A stretch of 53,138 nt of DNA. It comes from Candidatus Poribacteria bacterium (lineage in GTDB: Bacteria; Abyssobacteria; SURF-5). A program made the translations under genes and the position numbers. Positions 21,115 through 28,712 of this stretch are shown here, piece after piece (within the stretch, counting starts at the first letter, position 1; each line of letters opens with the position of its first letter). Below the pieces are notes generated by a model, which saw only the letters and a program-made list of their open reading frames with translations, did not search any database and had not been told where the DNA came from. The DNA lies in the NCBI GenBank assembly GCA_016215705.1, contig JACRIR010000161.1, forward strand, positions 1-53,138. The letters run 5' to 3'.

Positions 21115-22275
21115 TTATCTCTTGGCGATGGGCACAAATCTCTTGTTGAGCGGGCCCTTGTATTCGGTTATCGGCCTGATAAGCCTGTTATCTGCGAACT
21201 GCTCGAGAATATGAGCGGTCCAACCCGCCATCCGGCTCATTGCGAATATGGTTGTGTAGAGGTCGAGCGGAATTCCCATACAGTAGTAGACTGAGGCTGA
21301 GTAGAAATCCACGTTCGGGTCCAATCCCTTTTCCTTCTGCATGATTCCCTCGATGCGGGTAAGCATGTTGTACCACAGCGGACCGCAACCGTGTTCGCTC
21401 ATCCATTTCGAGTATTGCTTGAGAATCTTGGCACGAGGGTCCATTGTCTTGTAGACTCTGTGGCCGATCCCCATCACTTTCCCCTTTCTTTCAAGGAGAC
21501 TGTGGATGTAACCGTCCACTTTTTCAAGCTCGCCTATTTCGAGAAGCATCTGCATCACGCGGGTATTTGCGCCTCCGTGCAACGGCCCTTTGAGTGTCCC
21601 AATGGCGGCGGTAACGCCGGAGTATAGGTCTGCGAGCGTGCTGACCGCCACCCGTCCGGCAAACGTGGATGCGTTAAGGTCGTGGTCGGCGTGCAAGACG
21701 AGGCATACATCGAGCACGCGCGAAAGCACGCTCATCATTTCCTGACCGGCAAGCATATACAAGAAGTTCTCTGCGAGGCTCTTCTCCTTCAATGGCTCCA
21801 CTACGGGCAAGTCATTCCTGGCGCGATTAAACGCCGCGATGATCGTCGGGGTCTGAGCGACAAGGCGGCCGGCCTTTCGCAAGTTTGCTCCGAGTGAAGA
21901 GTCTTCGGCTTCGGGGTCATAGAAGGCGAGGGCGCTGACGGCCGTGCGCAGGACGTCCATCGGATGCGCCTCGCGAGGGGCCGACAGAACGAGGTCCAGC
22001 ACCGGCTTCGGGAGGTTTCGCTGCTGAGCGAGGCCTTTGCTGAACTTCTCGAGTTCCGTCTTGTTCGGCAGTTTGCCGTGCCACAGGAGATAGACAACCT
22101 CCTCGAACGTGGCGTTGTCAGCCAGTTCCTCGATGGGGTATCCGCGATACGCCAGGATGCCCTTAGTTCCATCGATATAACAAATCTCGGATTCCGCTAC
22201 TACAACGTCCTCAAGTCCTGTGGCAGCCTTCATCCGCCTCGCCCCCTTTTTCCGCGCTGATCGCCGCGGTCGCAT
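21115..22275 (-). CDS. gltA: Citrate synthase family protein
   Basis: The protein has 386 residues from ATG 22275, or 372 from ATG 22233, where family homology begins (MKAATGLEDVVVAESEICYI). Both starts have purine-rich sites upstream. It makes citrate from acetyl-CoA and oxaloacetate. Catalytic residues are all visible: His in LHADHDLNASTF, His in GIGHRVYKTMDPRA, and Asp in DPNVDFYSASVYY. The length matches the short, Gram-positive-like type I/II enzyme (CitZ-like) rather than the 430-residue E. coli GltA. A 2-methylcitrate synthase is an alternative that sequence inspection cannot rule out. Upstream, a TGACCAA half-site lies in the probable promoter. Confidence 0.92.
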   Translation of the reverse strand: MRPRRSARKKGARRMKAATGLEDVVVAESEICYIDGTKGILAYRGYPIEELADNATFEEVVYLLWHGKLPNKTELEKFSKGLAQQRNLPKPVLDLVLSAPREAHPMDVLRTAVSALAFYDPEAEDSSLGANLRKAGRLVAQTPTIIAAFNRARNDLPVVEPLKEKSLAENFLYMLAGQEMMSVLSRVLDVCLVLHADHDLNASTFAGRVAVSTLADLYSGVTAAIGTLKGPLHGGANTRVMQMLLEIGELEKVDGYIHSLLERKGKVMGIGHRVYKTMDPRAKILKQYSKWMSEHGCGPLWYNMLTRIEGIMQKEKGLDPNVDFYSASVYYCMGIPLDLYTTIFAMSRMAGWTAHILEQFADNRLIRPITEYKGPLNKRFVPIAKR

Positions 22276-22354
22276 CTTTTTCCCGTCCTCTCGCCTGGCA
22301 GTTCCGTTTTCACAGGCGCAGGCAATTTGTCATATCAGGCTCTACTTACTGTTA

Positions 22355-22386
22355 TTTTGACATAGGTTGGTCATACTGTAAAGATG
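22355..22386 (-). promoter_or_regulatory. Possible citrate synthase promoter with an Rrf2-like half-site
   Basis: On the minus strand TTTACA, a 17-base spacer and CAAAAT read towards citrate synthase. The spacer contains TATGACCAACC, including TGACCAA, which is one arm of the palindromic operator at 8899-8913. The second arm is poor (TGTCA only). This is suggestive, not strong. Confidence 0.3.
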
Positions 22387-22400
22387 CGTTATTGGGATTA

Positions 22401-22429
22401 TTGATTCTTTGCGGATTTGGGCGTATAAT
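22401..22429 (+). promoter_or_regulatory. Promoter reading towards the class III aminotransferase
   Basis: TTGATT (22401-22406) and TATAAT (22424-22429) are 17 bases apart. The leader to the ATG at 22751 would be about 315 bases and contains a GAAAGGCGAAAGG purine tract and two B palindromes, which could fold in the mRNA. Confidence 0.65.
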
Positions 22430-22584
22430 CGCATTTTAAAGAAAGGCGAAAGGAGCAAGGCGGGAGGGAGAGAAGAAAATGAAGAAAAGGAGAACAGGCT
22501 TATTTTCGATTTCCAACTTCACTTTTTGTCTCCAGACACCCCATCCAAGCAGGTAACAGGCTCCTAAGAAGCCAGCGACTGTTT

Positions 22585-22631
22585 CCCTTAATTCGGGGAC
22601 ACCATGCCGCATGGTGTCCCCGAATTAAGGG
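22585..22631. repeat. Dispersed repeat B, copy 3 (perfect 23-bp stem)
   Basis: The left arm is CCCTTAATTC then GGGGACACCATGC, and the right arm is its exact complement, with a single central base at 22608. Compare copies at 35924, 37566 and 50753, where the core is shared but the outer arm differs. Confidence 0.85.
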
Positions 22632-22677
22632 CTGTTTCTTTCGCAACTAACCGCGCCACAGGTGGGTCAGGCACTTC

Positions 22678-22708
22678 TTGGGGATATCATTCGGCATGCT
22701 GTCCCCAA
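22678..22708. repeat. Dispersed repeat B, copy 4 (degenerate)
   Basis: TTGGGGATATCATTCGGCAT followed by GCTGTCCCCAA keeps the outer pairs and CGGCAT centre. It lies 47 bases after copy 3 and just before the aminotransferase start. Confidence 0.6.
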
Positions 22709-22750
22709 TATAAAGACGGCAAGGCAATAAAACTCAAAAGGAAAAACCAG

Positions 22751-24061
22751 ATGGATTATTCAATCAATACAAAAAGGTCGAAACGGCTTTTTGATCGCGC
22801 TCAGAAAGTGTTGCCGGGCGGCATCTCGCACAACGTTCGCTACACGTCGCCTTACCCCATATATATTAAGGAGGCATATGGCGGAAAATTCTGCGACGTC
22901 GACGGGAATGAGTTCATTGACTACTGGGATGGGCATACCGGACTCATCCTTGGCCACAATCCCCCCGAGATAGTCAAGGCGCTCAAGCGGGCGGTCTCCA
23001 AAGGAACCCATTGGGGATTGGTCAACCAGAGCGAGGTGGAGCTGGCAGAATTGGTGTGCGAAATAGTGCCTTGCGCGGAAATGGTTCGCTTCTGCTGTTC
23101 GGGCACTGAGGCGACAATGTATGCCGTTCGCCTTGCGCGCGCATTTACCGGAAAAAAGGTAATTCTCAAAGCCGAAGGAGGCTGGCACGGCGGCAATCCC
23201 GACCTTTCTCTCGCCGTCACACCGCCTTATGACATGGAAGAGAGCATGGGGCTTCTCCCGGAAATAACGAAATACACAAAAGCATTCCCGGTGAACAACC
23301 TCGATGCCGTCAAGAAGCTTGTCGATGAGAACCGTAACGATTTCGCCGGAATAATCATTGAGCCGTTCGTGTTCTCGGGTGGAAGCGTGGCATGCAAGCC
23401 GGAATTCTTGCGCGGAATTCGTGAGATAACTCGCGAAACGGGGACGGTTCTCATATTCGACGAGGTCATAACCGGTTTCAGATTGGCGCCGGGAGGCGGA
23501 CAGGAATACTACGGTATCAAGCCCGACCTTTGCACGCTGGGAAAGAACTTGTGCGCCGGACTGCCGTGCGGCGCAGTGGCCGGCAGGCGCGACATTATGG
23601 GTCTTGCCAGTCCTCAACACTCCTCCGTGAAGAATGAGAAGGTTTTCATAGGAGGCGGGACGTACTCCGCCAATCCGCTGTCCATGATTGCGGGCAAGAC
23701 CGCCCTCAAGATATACCGCGACCGGAAGGAACAAATATACCCCGTTCTGGAAAAGCGAGCGGAGCGGCTGCGCAAGGGAATGGAGACGGCTCTTCGCGAT
23801 TGCGGAGTCAACGCTTCGGCCCGGGGTATTTCCTCCCTGTTCGTTGTGCTGTTTCCATACGACCCGGGGGCGGAAATCTCGAATGCGCTCGATGTGTTCA
23901 CGAAAACCGATATGTTCAAAAACATGGAATTCCAGTTCAGAATGCTGAATCACGGTGTCTACCTCGTGCACGGCGGAGGGGTGCTTTGCACCGAACATAC
24001 CGAGGCAGATGTCGACAAAACCATCGAAGCGGCTGCCCTTGCAGCAAAAGAAATGGTTTGA
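22751..24061 (+). CDS. Class III PLP aminotransferase, glutamate-1-semialdehyde aminomutase-like
   Basis: The protein has 436 residues from ATG 22751, which follows AAGGA. An open frame extends upstream to 22604, but it runs through repeat B copies and lacks homology. Family features are FDRAQKVLPGGISHNVRYTS, ILGHNPPEIVKAL, FCCSGTEATMYAVRLARAFT, the cofactor Asp in IFDEVITGFR, and the PLP Lys in LGKNLCAGLPCGAVAGR. The N-terminal LPGGISHNVR block is the signature of HemL-type enzymes. But the DYWDGHTG segment differs from typical HemL, so it may be another amine-transferring member. No other tetrapyrrole genes are nearby. Confidence 0.8.
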   Translation: MDYSINTKRSKRLFDRAQKVLPGGISHNVRYTSPYPIYIKEAYGGKFCDVDGNEFIDYWDGHTGLILGHNPPEIVKALKRAVSKGTHWGLVNQSEVELAELVCEIVPCAEMVRFCCSGTEATMYAVRLARAFTGKKVILKAEGGWHGGNPDLSLAVTPPYDMEESMGLLPEITKYTKAFPVNNLDAVKKLVDENRNDFAGIIIEPFVFSGGSVACKPEFLRGIREITRETGTVLIFDEVITGFRLAPGGGQEYYGIKPDLCTLGKNLCAGLPCGAVAGRRDIMGLASPQHSSVKNEKVFIGGGTYSANPLSMIAGKTALKIYRDRKEQIYPVLEKRAERLRKGMETALRDCGVNASARGISSLFVVLFPYDPGAEISNALDVFTKTDMFKNMEFQFRMLNHGVYLVHGGGVLCTEHTEADVDKTIEAAALAAKEMV

Positions 24062-24063
24062 CG

Positions 24064-24093
24064 TTGTGTGCGCAGAGCGGCATTTGATATAAT
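24064..24093 (+). promoter_or_regulatory. thrC promoter with extended -10
   Basis: TTGTGT (24064-24069), an 18-base spacer and TATAAT (24088-24093) preceded by TG at 24085-24086 make an extended -10 promoter. It lies just after the aminotransferase stop and 111 bases before the thrC start. Confidence 0.6.
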
Positions 24094-24105
24094 CGCTCAT
24101 GTTGG

Positions 24106-24172
24106 TTCATTGGGGAACACCATGCGGTACGGCGCATACTCGGTGGCACGATGCCGCATCGTGTCACTGAAT
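24106..24172. repeat. Dispersed repeat B, copies 5 and 6 (composite)
   Basis: TTCATTGGGGAACACCATGC opens one B unit. A second, with GTGGCACGATGCCGCATCG and TGTCACTGAATG, follows within 30 bases. The outer ends CATT and AATG can still pair. It lies in the leader of thrC. Confidence 0.55.
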
Positions 24173-24204
24173 GCGCGGAACTCTTATAGGAGAGTCGGGA
24201 AAAA

Positions 24205-25542
24205 GTGCCTTTTAAAGCTTGGTTTCAATGTATAGGCGAATGCGAAGACAGATATCCGCTCAATGAGGTAATCTACAACTGTCCCAAATGCGGAAACCTT
24301 CTCGAGGTGCGTCATGACATGGAGGTGCTGAAGACGCGCAGCGCGTACGCCTGGATGAAACTCTTTGATGAGCGCTTCATGCGAACCGAGTGGCCGTACG
24401 GCAGTTCGGTTTGGGGAAAGAAAGAGGTCGTTTGTCCCCATGTGGCCAACGAAAACATTGTGTCGATGTACGAGGGCGGGAGCAATCTGTTCCTTGCCGA
24501 GCGGCTCGGCAAACAGATCGGCGTCGAAGACCTGTGGGTGAAACAGTGCGGCAACAGCCACACCGGTTCCTTTAAAGACCTGGGCATGACGGTTCTGGTT
24601 TCGATGGTCAATCAGATGCGCGCCGAGGGGAAACAGATCACGGCTGTCGCGTGCGCGTCGACCGGCGATACCTCCGCCGCTCTCGCAGCCTATTGCGCCG
24701 CCGCCGGCATACAGGCCGTCGTATTCCTCCCGAAGAATAAGGTGTCAATCCCGCAGCTTATCCAGCCGCTCTCGAACAACGCCATCACGCTTTCCATCGA
24801 CACCGACTTCGACGGCTGCATGAAACTGGTCAAGGAGGTCTGTGCAAAGAACAACATCTATCTTGCCAACTCGATGAATTCGTTGCGCATCGAAGGTCAG
24901 AAGACGGTAAGCATCGAGATCGTGCAGCAGTTTGATTGGGAGGCGCCCGACTGGGTGATAATCCCGGGAGGCAACCTCGGCAATCTGTCGGCGCTTGGCA
25001 AAGGACTTCTTCTCATGGAGGAACTGGGAATAATCCGGCGCAGACCCCGCATCGCGTGCGCCCAGGCCGCAAACGCGAATCCGCTTTTCCTCAGTTTCAT
25101 GAAGGGATTCAAGGAGTTCACCCCGAAGAAAGCGAAGAAAACGCTCGCAAGCGCCATCCAGATAGGAAATCCGGTAAGTTATCAGAAAGCGATCAATGCC
25201 CTCAAGGAATTCGACGGCGTCGTCGAGCAGGCGACCGAAGAAGAACTCTCAAATGCCGCTGCTTTGGCTGACACAACCGGCCTGTTCTGTTGCCCGCATA
25301 CCGGAGTCGCTCTCTCCGCTCTCTCTAAACTTGTCGGCAAAGGCATCATTAAGTCTCACGAGAAAGTCGTAGTGATCTCGACCGCTCATGGGTTGAAGTT
25401 TACCGACTTCAAGCTCAAGTATCACACCGGCAAGCTCCATGGTGTCAAGCCGCGCCACGCAAACATACCGGTTGAAGTGACCGCCAACTACGGAAGAGTC
25501 CGCGACGCAATTTACAGGGAGCTTGATCGCCGCGCGAAGTAG
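24205..25542 (+). CDS. thrC: Threonine synthase
   Basis: The protein has 445 residues from GTG 24205 behind a GGAGAG site at 24189. An N-terminal zinc-ribbon-like part ([12 protein letters not shown] and NCPKCG, residues about 9-33) precedes the fold-type II PLP core: [18 protein letters not shown] holds the PLP lysine, [19 protein letters not shown] is the substrate loop, and [19 protein letters not shown] binds the phosphate. It converts O-phosphohomoserine to threonine. The length and the N-terminal ribbon match the ThrC type common in archaea and many deep-branching bacteria. Repeat A copy 3 starts about 30 bases after the stop. Confidence 0.92.
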   Translation: MPFKAWFQCIGECEDRYPLNEVIYNCPKCGNLLEVRHDMEVLKTRSAYAWMKLFDERFMRTEWPYGSSVWGKKEVVCPHVANENIVSMYEGGSNLFLAERLGKQIGVEDLWVKQCGNSHTGSFKDLGMTVLVSMVNQMRAEGKQITAVACASTGDTSAALAAYCAAAGIQAVVFLPKNKVSIPQLIQPLSNNAITLSIDTDFDGCMKLVKEVCAKNNIYLANSMNSLRIEGQKTVSIEIVQQFDWEAPDWVIIPGGNLGNLSALGKGLLLMEELGIIRRRPRIACAQAANANPLFLSFMKGFKEFTPKKAKKTLASAIQIGNPVSYQKAINALKEFDGVVEQATEEELSNAAALADTTGLFCCPHTGVALSALSKLVGKGIIKSHEKVVVISTAHGLKFTDFKLKYHTGKLHGVKPRHANIPVEVTANYGRVRDAIYRELDRRAK

Positions 25543-25574
25543 CGCCTTCGCCTTTGGAATCCGCAATGCGAGAC

Positions 25575-25812
25575 TGTCACAGCGAGGCATAGCCGCAGCC
25601 AAACAGCGCGCATCGGGCGCGATGAATCGCGCCCCTACATCGTTTTTTTTGCTCGTGCCTCGCGAAAATCGGGGACACGATGCGACATCGTGTCCCCGAT
25701 TTTCTTCATTCTTGTCTGTGGGGGCGCAATTCATTGCGCGCGTGTGATCAATATGCGTCGGGCTCGTGCAAGAAATCACAGAATTCATGATTCCGGGCGT
25801 GAGTAGTGCAGA
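25575..25812. repeat. Dispersed repeat A, copy 3, carrying a nested B element
   Basis: The element has the same left part (GCCGCAGCCAAACAGCGCG), GGGCGCGATGAATCGCGCCC palindrome, second palindrome and GTGAGTAGTGCAG tail as the other A copies, but about 60-70 bases longer. The extra DNA lies between GTGCCT and GTGGGGGCGC, at the spacer of the double hairpin, and contains a complete B palindrome (25664-25704). Apart from this I see nothing in 25543-25870. Confidence 0.8.
25664..25704. repeat. Dispersed repeat B, copy 7 (inside repeat A)
   Basis: GAAAATCGGGGACACGATG, loop CGA, and the complementary right arm form a 19-bp perfect stem. The core variant GACACGATG and outer GCGAAAATC are shared with copy 10 at 50753, defining a subfamily. 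Confidence 0.85.
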
Positions 25813-25870
25813 ATTGACACCTACAGAGTTGCGAGACGGATGCGCGAGAGGGGAAAATTGACACCGGCGC

Positions 25871-26068
25871 TCAGTCGCCGGGCGTGTCCGTCCTCCCCGG
25901 CCCCGGTTTCTCGGGGGCTTTTTCAGAGGTTCGGGCCAAGCTATCGAGGTATTCCTCGATTTTCCTGTTCTTGCTGCCCAGGTCGCGCATAGCGTCCAGT
26001 AATTCTTTTTCTAGTTCGTCCGCGTTCTGCTCTTCCGCGTTAGTTTCTTCCGGCAGATTGTCGGTCAT
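25871..26068 (-). CDS. Small acidic helical protein of unknown function
   Basis: The protein has 65 residues, strongly acidic at the start (MTDNLPEETNAEEQNADELE), with a predicted helix DELEKELLDAMRDLGSKNRK and a Pro-rich tail. The start ATG overlaps the TGA of the upstream secreted protein gene by four bases, which supports translation by coupling. No family is recognised and there is no signal peptide or membrane segment, so it should be cytoplasmic. It may be a partner of the neighbouring envelope protein. Confidence 0.6.
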   Translation of the reverse strand: MTDNLPEETNAEEQNADELEKELLDAMRDLGSKNRKIEEYLDSLARTSEKAPEKPGPGRTDTPGD

Positions 26069-26598
26069 CGTTCTCCCCCGATGCTAATTGTGTCTCTTCG
26101 AGGTTGAAAATTGAATCGAGTCGTTCCTGGTTGAGTGTCCATCTGAGTTTGCGAGGGCTGCTCCGGCGGCAAGACTCCTTCCTCACTCTCCGGCTGAGGC
26201 GACTCCTGCGGGACAACCTCTCCCGATGGCTGAACGGCTTCGCTTGGTTCCTCGGGCGCATTCTTAAATAGGGGAACGTCGCCCCCGGATTCCAGCGGCT
26301 GCAAACCTGACCCCTTTGCTGACGGGATGATCGGGGCGCATACGCCCTCTTCCCATATTCTTTGCTCGAAGACGTCCTCCTTGTGGCCGAATAACTCCTG
26401 AATGCCCGGTTGCGAGACAATGCCATGAAGCGGCCTGACAACCACTTGATAGAGCACATACCCCACGGGATGCAGCACATAAGCTGCAACACGAATCGGG
26501 TTGGCGGCATCTTCGGCTTTGACCTCATGTGAGATTGCCGGACTCGCCGAAACCAGAAGCGTCACCAGCGAAAGCCACACGATAAACACTTTCTTCAT
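26065..26598 (-). CDS. Secreted protein of unknown function with Pro/Glu-rich tail
   Basis: The protein has 177 residues from ATG 26598, preceded by GGAGGCGAC on the minus strand; longer upstream readings lack a ribosome site. A Sec signal peptide (MKKVFIVWLSLVTLLVSASP) is cut after about residue 22. It leads to a short domain with NPIRVAAYVLHPVGYVLYQ and VVRPLHGIVSQPGIQELFGH, and then a long Pro/Glu/Ser-rich low-complexity tail. The AYVLHPVGYVLYQVVVRPLH segment is amphipathic and could be membrane-associated. I do not recognise a named family. It is coupled to the small acidic gene downstream. Confidence 0.7.
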   Translation of the reverse strand: MKKVFIVWLSLVTLLVSASPAISHEVKAEDAANPIRVAAYVLHPVGYVLYQVVVRPLHGIVSQPGIQELFGHKEDVFEQRIWEEGVCAPIIPSAKGSGLQPLESGGDVPLFKNAPEEPSEAVQPSGEVVPQESPQPESEEGVLPPEQPSQTQMDTQPGTTRFNFQPRRDTISIGGER

Positions 26599-26765
26599 AA
26601 GTTGTCGCCTCCTAAGAAAGGGGAAAGACGAAAGGAACAAGGCGAAAGGGAAATATTCACGAAGAGAAAGACGGCCTTGTTTCTGATTTCCGAATTGCCT
26701 TTTCCTTCCCAACAAACCCGCCCAAGCGCATATCGGGCTCCCAAGGAAATGGATATGGTTTCTAT

Positions 26766-27044
26766 TTATTTCCTGGTTTCCGGCGTCTCTTTCTTGACGC
26801 TCCCTCCGCCACCGGTCCGATATAGCATCCAGTAGTAGACACCCGCAACCACCGAGAATAGCGCTATCCTGACGGCCACGACCGTTCCGGACGCCGGTTT
26901 CCCGCTCTCTCCTTTGGTAACTATGGACAAAACAAGTATGAGAGCGAAAGTCCCTACGACTATCAGCGCTTCAATAATTTTTATTTTGGACCGGCTGTTA
27001 CCCCCGCCCATTCCTTCTTCCGCAACCTTTGTCTTTGGCATCAT
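26766..27044 (-). CDS. Small membrane protein of unknown function
   Basis: The protein has 92 residues. Two hydrophobic segments (about 25-42, IIEALIVVGTFALILVLSIV, and about 58-76, VRIALFSVVAGVYYWMLY) are separated by a short polar loop, and the C-terminus is basic and polar (TGGGGSVKKETPETRK). AGGA precedes the ATG pair at 27044. The gene is the same strand as, and about 170 bases upstream of, the secreted protein gene. No family is recognised. Confidence 0.6.
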   Translation of the reverse strand: MMPKTKVAEEGMGGGNSRSKIKIIEALIVVGTFALILVLSIVTKGESGKPASGTVVAVRIALFSVVAGVYYWMLYRTGGGGSVKKETPETRK

Positions 27045-27097
27045 TGGAATCCTGTCGCCAGCCCCGTCTTTCGGGTTCGCAAATCAGTCCCACAATT

Positions 27098-27170
27098 GTG
27101 TAGGCGCGAATTCATTCGCACCTACCCCGTCTCCGGCGAGATTTCCAACTGCGGGACAGTCTCTCTGCCC
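27098..27170 (+). repeat. Dispersed repeat C, copy 3
   Basis: TGTGTAGGCGCGAATTCATT, CGCACCTACCCC and CCAACTGCGGGACAGTCT match the C pattern of a short palindrome around GAATTC-like sequence, followed by an AATTGCGGGACAG-type word. With the D copies that follow it fills the 357-base gap 27045-27401. Confidence 0.5.
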
Positions 27171-27187
27171 CTGAGCTCGCCGCGACT

Positions 27188-27300
27188 GCTTTGTCAACTG
27201 TGTCTTACCGGTTCCGGTAAGGGCGCAGTCACACCGGGGCGTGACGCCCCTACAAAAGCATGTGTCTATATTTGCAAATTCAAGCATGATATGACACTAG
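27188..27300 (+). mobile_element. MITE-like element D, copy 1
   Basis: About 113 bases. It starts TTTGTCAACTGTGT, contains GGGGCGTGACGCCCC near the middle and ends CATGATATGACACTAG. The second copy starts immediately after and shares the CTAG. The right end matches that of copies 2 and 3. It has no coding capacity, so movement would need a transposase encoded elsewhere. Confidence 0.6.
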
Positions 27301-27405
27301 TGTTCTGTCAACTCTGTTTTGTCGGTTCCCGTAGGGGCACGGCGCGCCGTGCCCCTACAAAACCATACGCTCACGCTTGCAGGCTCAAGTGTGACATGAC
27401 ACTAG
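27297..27405 (+). mobile_element. MITE-like element D, copy 2
   Basis: The left end CTAGTGTTCTGTCA and right end TGACATGACACTAG form imperfect terminal inverted repeats of 14 bases. The centre is a perfect palindrome of 28 bases with half GTAGGGGCACGGCG (27331-27358). It is in tandem with copy 1. The terminal CTAG gives the TAG stop (27402-27404) of the minus-strand hydrolase gene. The CTAG ends resemble a short target duplication, though which transposase family would cut them is unknown. Confidence 0.7.
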
Positions 27406-28454
27406 ACTGTAGTCCCCGCCGGGGCCATCGGCTCCACGGGTAAGGATTTCTCGATAGTCAGGATATCCTTTTCAGTCTGTCCGGACATAAATTCGAGAAC
27501 CGCGGACACAAGTTCGGCTGGTTTTTCCTCTTGCGGGACGTGTCCGCATTCCGGAATAATCACGAGCATCGAGCCACGAATATCTTTGTGGAATCGGATG
27601 GCGTTCTCTTTCTCTATCCATTTGTCGTTCTCACCCCATATGATCAAAGTAGGCGCTTTGATTTCAGGGATTCTGCCCTGCCATTGAGCGGCATCGCTCC
27701 CCTTGCGGCGGAGTCTTGCAAGAACCGCGCGCATTGCGCCCTCCGTCTTCATGGAGTAGTAGTACGCGCTCACGGTCCGCTCAGTCACATGCACGGGGTC
27801 ATAGTAGGCGCTCTCAAGAACCGACCGCACACGACCACGGGTCATGAATGCGGACAGCAACTCACCCACGCCGGGCAACCTGCCAAGTTTGAGAAAGAGG
27901 GGGATTCCCGGGTGCTTCTCCTCGTAGCCGGATGCATCCACGAGAATAAGCTTGTCCACCCTCTCCGGGTATTTCAGCGCCGCTCGCCAGGCGATATTGC
28001 CGCCCATCGAGTTGCCGCACAAGGTCGCTGTCCGGACGCCGGTCGCGTCCATGAAGTGTATCAGGAAATCAACGTATCCATCGATTGTATACTCTGACGG
28101 GGGCTTGCCGGAAAAGCCGAAACCCTTGAGGTCGAGCGCAACCACGTGGTGCTTTGCCGCAATCGGACCGATGCACTGGCGCCACGTGTAGAGAGAAGAG
28201 GAAAAACCGTGGATGAAAACGATTGTCTCGCCGCCCGCTCCTTCCTCAATATACCGTGTCGGCACTTCGTCCACAGAGACAAAACGCGAGTCGGGCTCGA
28301 TAACGCCTAGTTCCTTCAGCGTCGCATCGGAGATCGGCCGCATGAACAGCACCGCAAAGACGGCCGCTGCTACGAAGACAGCTATACAGACACCGAGAAT
28401 GATGCGCAGTTTTCTGACCAACCGTTGTTTCCTCGCGCAATACGGGCGGTTCAT
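27402..28454 (-). CDS. Membrane-anchored alpha/beta hydrolase
   Basis: The protein has 350 residues with one N-terminal membrane helix (about 16-38, IILGVCIAVFVAAAVFAVLF) after a basic start, so the catalytic domain faces the periplasm or is anchored at the membrane. The fold markers are IVFIHGFSSSLYTWRQCIGP (oxyanion HG), the nucleophile Ser in LCGNSMGGNIAW, a late Asp after LIIWGENDKWI, and the catalytic His in IPECGHVPQEEKP. The substrate is unknown; the general class is esterase or lipase. A TTGACT-17-TAGAAT promoter lies just upstream. The stop codon is supplied by MITE-like element D, so the C-terminal ending (SLPVEPMAPAGTTV) may be recent. Confidence 0.85.
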   Translation of the reverse strand: MNRPYCARKQRLVRKLRIILGVCIAVFVAAAVFAVLFMRPISDATLKELGVIEPDSRFVSVDEVPTRYIEEGAGGETIVFIHGFSSSLYTWRQCIGPIAAKHHVVALDLKGFGFSGKPPSEYTIDGYVDFLIHFMDATGVRTATLCGNSMGGNIAWRAALKYPERVDKLILVDASGYEEKHPGIPLFLKLGRLPGVGELLSAFMTRGRVRSVLESAYYDPVHVTERTVSAYYYSMKTEGAMRAVLARLRRKGSDAAQWQGRIPEIKAPTLIIWGENDKWIEKENAIRFHKDIRGSMLVIIPECGHVPQEEKPAELVSAVLEFMSGQTEKDILTIEKSLPVEPMAPAGTTV

Positions 28455-28467
28455 TTAATACCGGCGT

Positions 28468-28496
28468 ATTCTACCACCTGGGAGAAAGTAAGTCAA
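28468..28496 (-). promoter_or_regulatory. Promoter of the alpha/beta hydrolase gene
   Basis: On the minus strand TTGACT (28491-28496) and TAGAAT (28468-28473) have a 17-base spacer. The expected start point is only about 7 bases before the ATG at 28454, so the leader is very short. Confidence 0.65.
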
Positions 28497-28712
28497 AAAG
28501 AACAATCAGACCGCAAAGGGTCCACAGCCGGGACATAAAGAGCGCCGAGAGGAGTAAGGAGGCAGGCCACGGATCAAACGAACGGGACGAATCGGCGTTT
28601 CATGGTCTGCGGTTCACACTTGCTCAAGCAACCACTTGCGGTCTCAAGAACTGATTGCTCAACAACTGTAGACTGTCAACTGCTCGCCGTAGACCGATTG
28701 TCCCTTTTGCCT

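Noticed and set aside
22585-22708. Closely spaced palindromic repeats as a possible CRISPR array
   Set aside because: The units are not regularly spaced, differ in sequence, and no cas gene is nearby; they belong to dispersed family B.
22604-22750. Upstream extension of the aminotransferase gene
   Set aside because: It runs through B repeats and has no homology; the ATG at 22751 has a ribosome site and starts the family sequence.
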